Shown here piece by piece: positions 32,401 through 43,295 of a stretch of 64,000 nt of DNA. This DNA is from Phoronis australis. Its lineage: Eukaryota > Phoronida > Phoronidae. Numbering within the stretch: position 1 is the first letter of the stretch; each line of letters starts with the position of its first letter. Location of the stretch: NCBI GenBank assembly GCA_002633005.1, contig NMRA01000098.1:348447-412446 (forward strand), read 5' to 3'. The translations under genes were made by a program, and so were the position numbers. The notes under the pieces were generated by a model. The model was not told the origin of the DNA. It did not search any database and saw only the letters and a program-made list of their open reading frames with translations.

Positions 32401-34091
32401 CCACTCACTGTGTAATCTGAAATTTCATGAGCTTGGTCTAAGGAAATAAAGAATTTTCAGTTCTTTGCAAGACCAAGTCATTTCTCATCTGAGTGACAAG
32501 TTGTGAGAATTTTTTTTAATGGTAAGTGGCCTTAATCAGAACAGGTTCAATGCTGCTTTGAACCAAGCTATGGCTTGTATATCTTGAGATTTGAAACATA
32601 AATTAAATGTTTTGTCTGTGTGTAAATCAAACTTGAAATAACTAGTTGCAATAGCATCAAGAGTTCCTGATTTTGAAAACGAGTTTCGTGCCCGTTGTTC
32701 AGGAGTGAAAATTTGTTCCCAAAACGCGAAACCCCTGTAAGTAACGATTACCCAAATTGGCAGACCTGCGGACAAGTGATGGTGTGTCTATAATTGGCTT
32801 CAAGTTCTGTTGACATTACATTGTTATTGGGTTGACACAAACTGCAAGTGAGTCTCGTGAAAATTCTCATTGGTTCATCCATGCAAAGGGTACGGTAGGA
32901 TTGGGGTCTGTATCCTCCCCCAGAAAATTTTGAGAATTCAGTCTCATTATTGGGTTACTTTGGAGGCCTCGAAATGTATTTTTTGATGTACTGCCGGATC
33001 CGCCGTACCTCATGAAATTTATAGGTTCGTGTGCTGAGTTGATGCAATGCACAGTGGGCATAGGCATGTCGTGTTTCTTCTAATACGGAAACGGAGTGTT
33101 AGGGGTTGATTTTCTACAACTGCATTTTGATGATCGTTCAAAATCTGATCCTCAGATCTCAGTTTACCATGATTCACCTTGATGTGTCATCTTCTTCAGA
33201 ATCTTTCTGCCATCCTCGACAAGGAGCAACGTGCCTGTTTTGTGAAGCCCCTCAACCGCTCTCTGGTCAGACCACCCAAATCCATGCTGGACTTTCTGTG
33301 GAAACTGCACGTAAGTAAAATGTCACTGTGATATTGCTTCTTTTCCTTTGGTCCTCCGCTGATCTGTTTTTAGTTGGCTACCCTATTTATTCACTCAAAC
33401 GTTATTGAAGCTAATTTAAATGTTGCTTTGGAGGTTCAAACATGGCCAACTTCAAAGTAAGATAAAGTTAGAATGAGGTGGTTTAATATGCTAAAAAGAT
33501 ACCTATGGGATTTACTCCAAGCCCGGTATAATTGCAAAATACTAGAAATAACGACACAATTTTTTGTGGTTGTATTTAGTCAGGGTCCTTTGTCTCGCAG
33601 TAATGTAGGCAGTTTATTTTAAGGTTGGCAAGTTTATGATTGCTTTAGCACATGCCAACTATTGTAAAAATCAATAAATCGTTACCGTCTCTTATCTGCA
33701 GAACAATTATTATCTGACACGCAGTAAGGTGTCTCGTCAGAACTACTACATACAATATCCAGAGGTTAAAGATGTTCAGAAGTTGGGCGTCTTCATCTAT
33801 GAGATGTGCCACGAGGTTCCCACGTTCCAACTGAGAAAGATTCAGCCCCTACCCACACCTCTGCCCATAAGCGATATGTCTGTACGTCCCGACGTCAATG
33901 GTAGCACCGAGGATTCCGATTCACGCTCTGATGAGGAGCGTCGCCACGGGCATGGTCGTCACCACGGACCCGGTCGCCGTAGAAAGCACGGCCATCGTCA
34001 TGGCGATAGACGTCACAAGAGGGAGACCACACCCACGTGCTACGCTGTGGACAATGGAAACGGGGTCGTTGAGGAATCTTGTGTGGTTTGA
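20396..34091 (+). CDS. ITM2/BRI-type integral membrane protein with BRICHOS domain
   Basis: This is an ITM2 family member (ITM2A/B/C in vertebrates): type II Golgi and plasma-membrane proteins with a lumenal BRICHOS chaperone domain, cut by furin-like proteases to release a C-terminal peptide. Five exons, all phase 0, give 330 codons: 20396-20476, 23078-23242, 32055-32300, 33200-33310 and 33702-34091. The cytosolic tail ends in a run of five Arg, followed by a transmembrane helix at residues 52-75. Residues 83-95 (RYRGWCG) match the conserved juxtamembrane Y-CG motif. The BRICHOS domain has its Cys pair at 177 and 237, the family spacing, and the block LGVFIYEMCHE. The furin site is RRHKR|E at 307-308, and the released 22-residue peptide keeps two Cys, as in Bri23. 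Human ITM2B/C have about 266 residues; the excess is mostly an insert at about 248-305. I cannot tell which vertebrate paralogue is closest; a pre-duplication single gene is likely. Confidence 0.93.
21418..21616. mobile_element. 199-bp palindromic MITE with TTAA duplication
   Basis: Flanked by TTAA at 21414-21417 and 21617-21620. Terminal inverted repeats of about 70 bases begin AGGCGAA(A/G)GCAACC and include CATGTCA and AATAAGGTTCGTTGATTATC; the arms are nearly identical, which suggests a young insertion. It has no coding capacity and lies in ITM2 intron 1. TTAA fits Kolobok or piggyBac mobilisation. Confidence 0.9.
23078..23242 (+). CDS. ITM2 exon 2: transmembrane helix
   Basis: Acceptor CTTTCAG, donor AAC|GTAAGC. 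It encodes VRRRRRFNICVGILVLCIL and the rest of the signal-anchor helix, with positive charges on the cytosolic side. The donor is followed by a GT-rich stretch of about 80 bases. Confidence 0.92.
23461..23585. repeat. diverged copy of the foldback-arm repeat at 55.8 kb
   Basis: The order CACTCATAAAC, CGTGAACATGGCTTATGGACC, TGTAAAC and CTTACTCACAAACAC mirrors the left arm at 55820-55900 (GGACTCATAAACAC, GCATGAACACGACTCATGGACC, GACTCACAAACACGG). It lies in ITM2 intron 2. Confidence 0.6.
24550..24665. repeat. dispersed repeat related to 28525-28640
   Basis: Shared ordered blocks include TCTGAAGATATG(T/C)GGGAATTTT, CCTTCTGAG and GATCAA.GAGAG. The second copy lies inside the region inserted in THAP element copy B. 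Confidence 0.5.
25108..26433 (+). mobile_element. THAP-domain DNA transposon remnant (1.3 kb)
   Basis: A 22-base sequence (TAGAAGTATAGGAGAGTTCA plus CT) at 25108-25129 is repeated inverted at 26412-26433. Just inside the left end is an exon encoding the start of a THAP domain (25201-25298) with a good donor. The rest of the transposase was not found, so the copy is internally deleted or too decayed. No clear target duplication flanks the repeats, so family (P, hAT or other THAP-bearing element) is undecided. It lies in ITM2 intron 2. Confidence 0.55.
25201..25298 (+). pseudogene. first exon of a THAP domain, zinc-binding Cys lost
   Basis: It encodes MENSAFYSAINCTNSSTRTP followed by DVSFSRFLKDPER and the donor AG|GTAAGG. 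The pattern SAINCTN..VSF.RF.KDPER is the typical N-terminal half of THAP zinc fingers. The first Cys of the C-x4-C motif is Tyr (TAC instead of TGC) and the usual FPKDP is FLKDP. The missing ligand argues against a working zinc finger. Confidence 0.6.
27564..27737 (+). pseudogene. THAP-domain ORF, frameshifted (copy B)
   Basis: MEWCIVPACVNYEATRKAGI followed by SFLRFPRE and KWFAVVKN is a good first half of a THAP zinc finger, with C-x4-C intact. The frame then shifts: the second half survives in another frame as VGRHFVYSDFTD, where the Cys before GRHF is lost. The 57-codon frame is therefore a broken transposase start. Confidence 0.65.
28117..28404 (-). pseudogene. P2X7-ballast-like Cys-rich ORF in transposon copy B
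   Basis: The minus strand encodes SLGFTSYQFELEFTDQEI, then LSWCQCANCTIMETTDTCVC ending CCHKITQV, and a stop 13 codons later. The pattern WCxCxxCxxMxTxxxCxCCxxI is that of the zinc-binding ballast domain at the C-terminus of P2X7 receptors and of many stand-alone invertebrate proteins. The start codon equivalent to copy A's ATG is mutated to GTG. The frame stops before the rest of the domain. It is inferred to be a passenger gene of the element. Confidence 0.65.
32055..32300 (+). CDS. ITM2 exon 3: linker before BRICHOS
   Basis: Acceptor GAGCAG, donor AAAAG|GTAAAT. It encodes RYRGWCGTTFLEQSHF, an acidic linker with IKIEEEVEVDTD, and IPRVGPYRPIQVVYDFEK, which matches the I-x-V..IVHDF motif leading into the BRICHOS fold. 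Confidence 0.93.
33200..33310 (+). CDS. ITM2 exon 4: first half of BRICHOS
   Basis: Acceptor CTTCTTCAG, donor CAC|GTAAGT. Its 37 codons include RACFVKPLNRSLVRPPKSML, which aligns residue by residue with the first BRICHOS Cys segment of human ITM2B/C. Confidence 0.95.
33702..34091 (+). CDS. ITM2 exon 5: BRICHOS end, insert, furin site, peptide
   Basis: Acceptor TTATCTGCAG; stop TGA at 34089-34091. It encodes LGVFIYEMCHEVPTFQLRK, then the proline, acidic and His/Arg-rich insert, the basic cleavage site RRHKR and the C-terminal peptide with Cys at its positions 6 and 20. The very end ESCVV resembles the end of ITM2C. Confidence 0.95.
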   Translation, partial: NNYYLTRSKVSRQNYYIQYPEVKDVQKLGVFIYEMCHEVPTFQLRKIQPLPTPLPISDMSVRPDVNGSTEDSDSRSDEERRHGHGRHHGPGRRRKHGHRHGDRRHKRETTPTCYAVDNGNGVVEESCVV

Positions 34092-34472
34092 AACTAAATT
34101 CACTTTGGATTTTAGTAATCAGTTAGTTGAATATGTAAAGACTTGTTTGAATTTGTGTACATTTACAGTTTCTGTCTTGACTAAAATCTTAACAAGCTGC
34201 ACATTTAGTATATAACCAAGACATTTTAATTACATGGTATATTATATGAAAAAAAATGTTTCACCCCAGTTCTCATTTTGTTATTGCGATACAACTTTCT
34301 AGAAGAGCTTTTGCTTCAGAAACCAATTAAATTACCAAGTTACATGCTCTAAAAACTACTTTCATCACATTCTGTTGACTCCTGGCAGTGTTGCAACACC
34401 TTACAAGACTAGCTTATGTTCATCATTTGGTTAGGAAAGAACATATATTTTGTAAAAGTTGTTTGTATTTTC

Positions 34473-34478
34473 AATAAA
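34473..34478 (+). promoter_or_regulatory. ITM2 polyadenylation signal AATAAA
   Basis: AATAAA lies about 380 bases after the ITM2 stop and is followed by T-rich sequence. It is the first canonical signal after the gene. Confidence 0.6.
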
Positions 34479-34499
34479 AATTCTTCTGTTAGAAGTCCG

Positions 34500-35930
34500 T
34501 TTTAAGTTGGATTAGATAAGATTTGCATCACTTCTTTGTTGTCTCAATGTAGTGTGTATCAGTATAAAATCACAGTAATTGGATACCTTCACTACCAAGG
34601 GTCACACTTCAAATATCTCTTAAAATGCAATTCGTCAACCCAGGAAACCATGTATTTTCCAAATCCTTCAGATATTTACTCGTGAATCTATGTCACTGTA
34701 ATATACGTACGTATGCATGTAGACAGCAAGTCTGAATTGTACAAATTTGGGGTGGGCATACGTGGAATACTTTTATTTTCATAACCAGCACTTGCAATAA
34801 GTCGACAAAACGGAAACAAGAATTTAATTTCCAATTTTCACCATGTTAAGTGACTAGTTTACAGAGCATTTCATTTTGCTAACTGTATGAAACCTATCGG
34901 TTTTAAGGAAAAACATTCAAAAATGAAGTTGTTAAATTGTTTTGTAGAAGCCACGTATAGTGAGAAAATGGTGATTTGGATATTTTGGGACACCTGAGGA
35001 AACCAAACGCAAATTTTTGACAACCATGCTATCATTTAAGTTACTGGACCTGAGTTAGGCAAATTTCATGTACGTTAAACGGTGAAGTGAATTGTGATCC
35101 TAGACCCATGTACAAAAAATCCCCCAAGCAGTGTACCGTTGCATTCTCTTACAATATTTGAGGGGAAATCTTATCAGTGTCCCTGGAAAAAAGTGTGAAA
35201 CATTGGCAATCAAATGCCAATTTCCTCAACGTGTTTGTGGAGAAAATTCAAAACTTCATGAAAACTGATAAAATCTTTTTGCGTTTCAGTTCCAGACAAT
35301 TCAAAATCAATCAGAAATGGCTTCAGCATCAACAAACAAAACAACAAAAAATACAAGCAGTGAAAAATAAATGCATTACCTCACTACTTCACCACACATT
35401 AATATTATCGTAATATTTATCCTGAGCACAGAAAATCGATTATATGCAGTCCCCATGATAACCAGTTTTCAAAGTATGGACACATATCTTATTCACCTTT
35501 AAGACAACTGACAATCACCAACACCAAGGGTCAAATTTGTGAAGCGTCTTTATGTATTTTGTGAAGCCATGAAAATGCATACAATAAGACTGGTTAAGTT
35601 GGACACACTCAAGCACATTGTGCATGTATATTATCCTGACACATTTGTAATTGCATTCACCCTTATTTCTGCAAACAGAGAATCCTACACTCATCTCGGG
35701 TTGATGACATGGGCAAAACCTCTTGGAAATTTTGTCAAACTCCCCGAGATGTGTACCTGAGATTTTTAGTAAAGACCCATAAGACCGCCGAGAACTATCA
35801 ATTTTAAAAAAACAAAAATTTTCAAGGATTGTTGAATTGTTTTGACAGCCACGATAAGACTTGTACATAATAGAACAAGGATATTAACATGAAAAAAGTT
35901 TTTTCCATGAAAAACCATTGTTTTTTTAGA
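34500..35930. other. intergenic between ITM2 and CCDC160, no gene seen
   Basis: Nothing beyond AT-rich unique-looking sequence; open frames are short and on both strands. The following 36344-37080 is similar. Confidence 0.45.
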
Positions 35931-35939
35931 AAAGACCAG

Positions 35940-36340
35940 GGCCCGGTCTCCAATCTTTTTACTCGAAATGGAACTCGAAATTAGGTTTGGCATTTTCTAC
36001 TCAACTTTTGGGCGAACTCAAGATAAGTGTCTATTATTCTATGCTCGGGTACACAATAACTTACGTAGATAATTTATTGCCCTTAGTTCACAGTTTGTAA
36101 ACCCAATATTAAAGCAATAAGTTCGAGTTTGAACTCAAAATTTCGAGTTTTTACTCGAGTTTGTAGCACGAATATAAGGGTCTTCAAGGGCAAACTTGAA
36201 CTAGAAACTCCTATGCATAAACTATAATGTATTCGAGCACAGTCTGATAACCAATTATCTTAAGTTCGCACAAAAGGAGCAGAGAAATTGCCAAAAATAG
36301 TTTCGAGTTCGTTTTGAGTATAAAGATTAGAGACCGGGCC
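35940..36340. mobile_element. 401-bp TIR element with CAG duplication
   Basis: The element starts GGCCCGGTCTCCAATCTTT and ends with its reverse complement, with 130-base arms that remain similar (TACTCGAAA, GGCAATTTCT, GCGAACTTAAGATAA). CAG flanks both ends (35937-35939 and 36341-36343), consistent with a 3-bp target duplication. No coding capacity. It is a MITE of a DNA transposon with 3-bp duplications. Confidence 0.85.
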
Positions 36341-37080
36341 CAGGTCAAATGACTAACACCAAAGCATAGTTTTTTTGTTTTGGAACTTAAATAGATTTTA
36401 AGTAATTCAATTCTTGATAGTGAAGACGTTCAGTTACCTTAAAGGCATAGGCGAGGCGTGTGCCCCGCACAAGAACCACATGAAAAGGCGCAAGACATTG
36501 CCACATATTACAAGCCAAGCCCGTGAACACATTGACTTCTTTTACGACATTCTTGCACATACAGAGCTCGGCCACAGATTCTGCACTGCACAAATGTACG
36601 AACACATAAAAACTTGTAATGGAAGCGTCACCTGAGTTATCGGACGAGCTGGTGACTTCAGACATGGAATAAGATGACCACAATCATAGATTATAGTGAC
36701 TGTTGCCGCAGCCACCACTAACACCCAACTAATGGCAGCCGAGTCTGTTTATGATGTTACATGGTGGGAATCTACTAGGTTGTCTATTTACAGAATGCGC
36801 TGTTAGTTATCCAATTGGCCCGAGGAGGTTTGTCTATCGCGTATTTGACATGTCAAATGATATGTTTTCCATTTATCTTGCTCCTCTAGCACACACACCT
36901 AGGTAGAATGCATTGCTAGTCAGCTATAGCATTGGTGTGAGGTCAATGTATGCATACCATGTATGCAACTTCTCAAATCACAATTTACGGAACCTCAATC
37001 CAACTGCTTTAAACCCTCTCCAAGAGCAAACACCCAGGTAGCAATCTCCAGCAAGCATATAAGGCACTAGTCGTTTTAAA

Positions 37081-37748
37081 TTAAATATAATCTATACGTG
37101 AAATCTCATCCTTGCTTACTACCATGCTAGTTCGACCATTATCTAAGGCTGAAAAATGCGTCCTCAAATGATCAAGAGCATTCTTTGTCCTAACGTGTTC
37201 TTCACGCTCTGTTTCAAAACTTCTGGTCATTTCCTCAAGTCTGTCTAATACAAATTCAATCTCTTTGTCGTAAATTAGTTTGATTTCATCCTCTCTCATT
37301 GTTCTATCATGTAGATACTCCTCGTTCATCTTACTCAGTTGATTAGTCAATTTCCGATGCTCCATTCTCAACTGTTCCATTTTCATTCTTAAATCTTGAT
37401 GTTCCAGCATTTCCTGAGCACGCAACGTCTTGACTTCAGTCAAATTTTGACTCAGGTTTGCCACCCTTGTTTGCGCTCCTTCCAGCTCGTTGCCGTATGT
37501 CTCGCACTGAATTGTCAGCCTCTGATTGGCTTTAATCGCCTCACTAAGTTTGCAAGTTCTTGTCTTAAGATCCTTTTCAAGATTCCAACATTTCTCATGA
37601 GAGATTGCGAGTTGCTCATTCAAGTCCTGAATGATAAACTTGTACTTGGAGTTTTGCTCCCTTGCCGTTTTGAATACCTCACGAAGAACATTGATTTCTG
37701 TGGAGTTCCATATGGCTGACTTGTCCAGATCTTTAATGTCCACATTTC
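37081..37748 (-). CDS. CCDC160: CCDC160 coiled-coil exon
   Basis: Acceptor TTTTTCGTAG; first bases GA complete a Gly codon. Encodes NVDIKDLDKSAIWNSTEINV and a continuous coiled coil to the stop at 37081. Confidence 0.9.
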
Positions 37749-38281
37749 CTACGAAAAATTGCATTTTTTGATAAATGACCACTCAGACATTGGCAGCCAA
37801 CTTTTATACACAACTGAGGAGGCTTTAATTGACCTATTGGAGGCTGTTTTGAAATTTCTGGCACTGATAAAACCATTGCAAAAGTGCTGCCAGGTTGCTA
37901 CTCATTGACTGAAAGCACCAGTACATTGCAACTTTAAAACCAGCATGAATAGTCCTTGAGCAAAGGTAATGAAATGTAACATAGAGATAGATATTCACCT
38001 GGAATTCCGTCCTGCTGCACTGTCAAACTACAGGATGGAGAGTCTTCATCAGCTTTTGATACCTGAGCCCTTTCTTCCTCTTCTTTCTGAATAATGCTTC
38101 TAAGGTACACACGCTCATACACGTTTTTGATTGCACTGACATCTAGTGGTGATACTGAACATGGAAGTTTCTTCTCATTACGTGCAACTTCCAAGTCCCT
38201 GATAAAGTTGTCCCAGGAGAAGGCAAAGGTTGGTGGGAATAAATCCTCCACCCACTTCCCAGCGTTGTCTGCGGTCTCCAT
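37081..38281 (-). CDS. CCDC160: CCDC160 homologue, coiled-coil protein
   Basis: Two coding exons, 38281-37999 and 37748-37081, join in phase 1 to give 316 codons; human CCDC160 has about 325. The N-terminus WVEDLFPPTFAFSWDNF matches the conserved WKENMFTPFFS segment of the family. The second exon is one long heptad-rich coiled coil (about residues 110-300). It ends with IKLIYDKEIEFVLDRLEEM and NALDHLRTHFSAL, matching the family's C-terminal block. The molecular function of CCDC160 is not established. The start ATG lies two bases after a splice acceptor (TTTTTTTACAG), so a 5' untranslated exon lies upstream. The single coding intron is only 250 bases. Confidence 0.88.
37999..38281 (-). CDS. 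CCDC160: CCDC160 exon with start codon
   Basis: 94 codons plus one base, from METADNAGKWVEDLFPP to TVQQDGIP, donor CCAG|GTGAAT. The middle has a charged helix, IIQKEEEERAQVSKADEDS. Confidence 0.85.
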
Positions 38282-38349
38282 TTCTGTAAAAAAATAAGCA
38301 AGTCTATGATTTCAAAGCAGTTATAAACCAAGTTTTGACCAAGAAGCAA

Positions 38350-39320
38350 TCATTTGATTCACATAACTTACTGCTTTAAAATTGGTCTAAACGTGCTCCT
38401 TACTCATATGAGAAGTGATTGCTGGGTTTGCTAAGAACTGACACTTCATTACTCCTAAAGACCATGCTCAGCAGTATGCCGCACTATGACAAGCCAATGT
38501 GTAGTCAGGTCTGGAGCAATAATGAACTGCCAGTTCTTTTGAAGCCCAGAAAACACTTGAAACTTGACCAAGGATTAAGGAACAATACGAAATCAATTTC
38601 ATAATGGTAAGTGGTCAAAAATTGATTTTTGTGATGGAGAGGTTAATAACCACTTCAACACATTTGATACATTACGTTGTTTAACTTATCAAATTAATTG
38701 TCAGTCTGCATACGGTAATGCTAATTTATTCCTTCTAATAAATTTAATGTGTATTTACTAAATTTTGCTATGCTTGTCAGATGTGCAGATGTTCTATAGT
38801 GCAAGTAATTGGCACATCTCATTCAAGATTCTAACAATTTGTGCAGCCAGAAAAATCTTCAAAAAATATGCACAGCGCATGTTTCCAGAAACAATAATTC
38901 ACCAGCAGTGTAAAATAACCAGTTGTCAAACTGAATGAAGGACTGATCGAAAAACGTTCGTGAGTATGTTCGAGACCTAACGTGCCCTTCTATGCGCAAA
39001 AGATATTAATAGCAAAACGACTTTGATGGTTTAATCAGTGTGAGGCATAATTCGCTGAAAGGCTTCTGCCGTATGGAGGGCTTATGGGATGACTATACCA
39101 TCTCTACTGAGAAGAGCTGAGTCAACGGTGCAGTCTAACTGACTAGTGTACAAGTACGTGTCTTTCGTTTGGCCAAACTTCACCACAGCTATGCCACTTG
39201 TTAACTGATGTCCGATCTAGACAACTGCATCGCTCTGTAATGCCGCAGACATACAGGGGCACCCCAACAAAAAGTTACTGGTCTTCAAATAGTAAGTGAA
39301 TGTAATATGCATATTTACAC
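38350..39320. other. intergenic, no gene seen
   Basis: No coding signs. It should contain the CCDC160 promoter and 5' untranslated exon, which cannot be placed from sequence alone. Confidence 0.4.
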
Positions 39321-39324
39321 ATCG

Positions 39325-39710
39325 AGTTATAATTAACACATACAATTACACTGGATACAATTTAGTCCACATAGTTTGAACATATCCATAAAACCTGTCT
39401 TGGTTCACTCTAGCTTCTCTCACTGGGTGCCATTTTGAGGAAGTTACGAGAAATTATGCTTGTTGACAAACAATAAGTCCAAGAGACACAAATCATACAA
39501 ATTACACCTGACATCTTCCCGTGCTATATTTTGCAAGTGTCACACACTTGGCTCAGTTTCGCGTGACTGTCCCCGACAAGACATCAGTTGAAATACTTTG
39601 TGGATATCGCGTGCAGTGAAAAGTTAACGGCAACCAAAAAGTGGAGTTGTAATTCTTTGTCAAAGTCATCTTAATTCCCATAGACCATGCATGACGTGCT
39701 TCATCAAAGA
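39325..39710. repeat. dispersed repeat, copy 2 of a pair
   Basis: Same block order as 16287-16765, without the 20-bp tandem array. The minus strand reads SMGIKMTLTKNYNSTF, corresponding to TMGIKMSLGKISNSTF in copy 1. Confidence 0.7.
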
Positions 39711-40319
39711 TAAGTATATAACCAGTAAGAATTACTGAAGAATGTAAGCAGGCCTTCATGCAGCAGACATCCTGAGCACCCATTTGGACACCCTAGCATT
39801 AATCTGGAAGTCCTGGTGAGGATGCCCAATGTATCATTTGGAGGCCCACTGTCAGTCAGAAGTTCTCCAGTTTGGACACCCACATTGTAAGATTACTATG
39901 ACTCCCAGTTAATGAAAGATGGCGACTGTTCAAAAGAGAAGTTGTTCCTTTCAACTAGGAAATAAATAAATATACAATGTATAGAAAATGTTGCAATGTT
40001 CAAACTATTTTGGAAGTATTTAGAAGACCTGTCAATCATTAGCAGGTGTTTGGTTGCCAGAGTTTATACCACTGCAGTCTTTACTTGCAGTGCTCTTATA
40101 TAGGACTGCAATTCAGTACTTTAAAAAGGGACAACAACCTTGGTTAACTCCAAACTGGTGTTTCAGAGCTGTAGTTTCATGTTTTACATCTTTTTTGAAA
40201 ACATCAAAAGTGAAATAAAAGTCATTTTAATAATTAATATATTGTGCCACAAGAATATCCCTGCTTAAAATGTTCGAATTTGCGCCAGTTTCATGCTTTT
40301 CTATGTGCATCTTAATATG

Positions 40320-40880
40320 CTCGCTGGTTCCCTACGTGCCTAGCCAGCACGCAGGTATCACGCAGTAGCACTCGCTATAACATTGGTTGGTGTAACCTCG
40401 GCAGTCATTGGTTAGTTTTACAACAACTTGAAAAATGGCAGACTATAAATGATTTTTAGCCTTGTCATGCAAGTGGCGTAGCAGCAACTATAATAGCCGC
40501 GTGCTTGAAGCACAAACATGTACAATAAACACACATCTGACCGATTTAACCGGTGCGGAGTTATTCATACTTTATGAATACAGGACAGTATCGAAAACTA
40601 AAGTCATCGACAGTAGAAAGATGCACTCCGAAAAGGCGCAACCACAATTTCTGGGATTCAGAATTCCAGAACATAAATTTTAAGCAATGATATGTCTGCA
40701 CAACAGACCACATTTACACTTGCTCCATCAGTCATGCCAGTTTGTTTGCGTAAAGTGCTGCTTGTTTAGAATTTCACCAGTCAATCAAAAATGCCAGTGT
40801 AAAAAAAATTTCCCGAGGAAAATGAAGTGATATCTGCGTGCTGCCTACCGACCACCTAGTGGCACGCAAGGAACCAGCTA
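40320..40880. repeat. inverted repeat pair, about 50-base arms
   Basis: CTCGCTGGTTCCCTACGTGCC..GCCAGCACGCAGGTATCA at 40320-40370 is inverted at about 40828-40880 (TGATATCTGCGTGCTGCC, GGCACGCAAGGAACCAGC). The 450 bases between have one 73-codon frame with no motif. A decayed transposon is likely. Confidence 0.55.
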
Positions 40881-40899
40881 GCTTAATATGGAGCAACAG

Positions 40900-42640
40900 T
40901 GACACCTGTTGCTAAAATATAAACCACATATCACCTGTGCATTTTTGTTGTGTTGGTACTGTAACTGCATTTTTGATGAATAAAACAATGAGATACATAT
41001 AACTAGAGTTGAAGTCACGTGGTTTTCGTTGAGCTGAGGGGTCCGCCATCTTGATGATGATCCATGTTAGTGGAGATGCGTGTGTACTGTGTAGTACCTA
41101 GGAACCAATATTGGTAACAACACGAGATTCAAAGTAAAAACTCATAGTTTTTGTTGGTATCATCAAGTGCAAACTAGGATTTTTTTGAAGATCATCCAAG
41201 AAAACCATGGCATGCTTGAGCACAGAATTAAAGGGTCTTTAGTTATAGCAGAAAAAATAAAAAATAAAGTTTGATTTCTAGTATAAAGATGGAGTGCACG
41301 TATGGTACCAGTACGGTACAGTAACTGTGTACCTGCTAGACATTTCCCTTTTACTGTCATGGCGTGATCATGATATTTTGAAACAAATATATTTTGAAAT
41401 AAATCAAAACTTTGTTTGAAATGGTTACAGAATCTCAATGTGTTGTTTCTGTGAGAACATTTTTCTTTTCTTTCTCATCCTGGATGGCCAATAATATGGA
41501 AGTGTGCTTGTTATTTACAGAAAAAAAACGGCGATTCCCCACATCATGGTCGCATAAACGGGGTACATTGAGTGGTGTAAAAATTAATATTGGTAAAAAT
41601 TAATAATGCGAACGCCTTTTTAAAACTCTAGTTCCGCAGCGTGTCAAGTTGTTTTACAGCAGAGTCTATAACACAACATTTTGAACAGTGAGACCATGTC
41701 GTTTCAAACTGTATAAGTTACCAGTTCACCACGCTAAGATGAATTAGGTACTAGCACAAGTAATACCAGGAAGTGGTTATCTCTTCCTGGTAATACTAGA
41801 TAGTTAAAGAAAAGTAGCGTATCACTGAAGTAATTTTCCTTGAGACATCTCAGCACCCCTAACATGCGTTTTATTTTTTGAAAAAAACGTCTGCATATTA
41901 ATTTAATCATTACTCCTTGGTATAACGTGAACTAGACAATTCCAATCACCTTTCGGGAAATTGGGTCTGTGCAAATGCATACATCGACCTCCGGCTTTGG
42001 CCACCCAAGCAGTGGTGCACACACGGGTAACCGAAGTGTACACTATATGTGCGTGCCTGCATATTGCTCATCAATTTCCATGGGTTTCTATTAATTTTTT
42101 TCTACTTTGTGTTCAAGTGTTTCACACAAACGCATGCCTCAAATCTTTTTGTTAGAATAATTCAAGTGGTGTCATATCAAGGAATTTTTAGACCATTCTA
42201 AAAATTTTGGGAATGCAGTGACGGTGACGTAATGGCTCCCCGGAGAGCGACCCCCTTGACAGCTGATCATCTTGTCGGTTTATAAACAACCGGAACTGAA
42301 AAATAGGTACTATACAATTATATCGAGGAAAAAGGTTAATCACTGTATAATACCATTTTCAAAACTTTATACATTTCAGTGATTGTCTTTTCGACTGAGC
42401 CCGCAAAATCTCCCAGGCCCTAGCAGCACTTTGTGAGAATTTCAGCCAAAACATGTTGAAAACATTAGGAATTTTGTCTTTGCAATGGCTTATATGACTG
42501 TTTAAGCGATGCGTGGGTCACAGGTTTACATTGCTTTATGTTACCAATATTTTAGAACCTCGTTAGTATCTAAAATTTCAAATTTTATTCTGAAAATTCC
42601 CCGGCTTCCACAAGACCACCCTGCTTTTGTTTACACAGCG
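40900..42640. other. intergenic, no gene seen
   Basis: GTCCGCCATCTTGATGATG near 41040 is promoter-like, but no exon follows that can be supported. Confidence 0.35.
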
Positions 42641-42652
42641 TTCATCATCAAT

Positions 42653-42687
42653 ATGGCGGACCGCGTGCCACGCGCTGTCTGGCTTGC
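42653..42687 (+). CDS. possible first coding exon of an unidentified gene
   Basis: ATGGCGGACCGCGTGCCACG opens a frame MADRVPRAVWL that runs into a strong donor (GC|GTGAGT) in phase 2. The surrounding 100 bases are unusually GC- and CpG-rich for the window. MAD starts with CpG-rich context are common at animal genes. No downstream exon was matched, so this is only a candidate. Confidence 0.25.
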
Positions 42688-43295
42688 GTGAGTATGGACG
42701 TGTCGTCTAGTCTTATACATACAGCTCATTTGAATAAAGCTAGTTAAGATGATACATCGACACAAAGCTGTATATTAAGAATACAGCTTTGCCTTTCTAC
42801 CAAGGCTAGCCGCGGAGGGGCTACGTGTTGCGATCGAAAACTGGTGCCTGCGCGTTATATCACCCTTGTACATTTATGAATTGATACTCCGCTGGAGAAG
42901 ACAGAGCGACCAGAATGAGGGAGAGAGTGTTAACTTACTTACGACACGAAGAGGAAAAAAACAAGCAAAAAAACAGCAAGAAAAACATAAGAAAAAATCA
43001 ACTTCCGCCTCTGGCATTCCGTTTTTTACGATTTTAAGTTTCAATTCAAAAGCCCAAAACAAGCTGCATACAGAGCTAACGGAAAACGTCAATGTCCAAT
43101 AACCTTCAACAATACGAAAACCGTTTCCAGTTACCAGAGGAGCCGGGGCTTCGCAACCATGATCAAGCACGGCGTCACTGTTTCTCTTCGTTCAAATGTT
43201 GATAGATCATGTGACTTGCGTCCTCTTTATTGGTTTAGAAATTTACATGGCATGCGCAGTGGCTTTCCAAGTTTAGATGCGACTGTCGGGGCGAG

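Noticed and set aside
33898-34215. Alternative plus frame over ITM2 exon 5
   Set aside because: It is the shifted frame of the His/Arg-rich insert; the BRICHOS and peptide residues are in the other frame.
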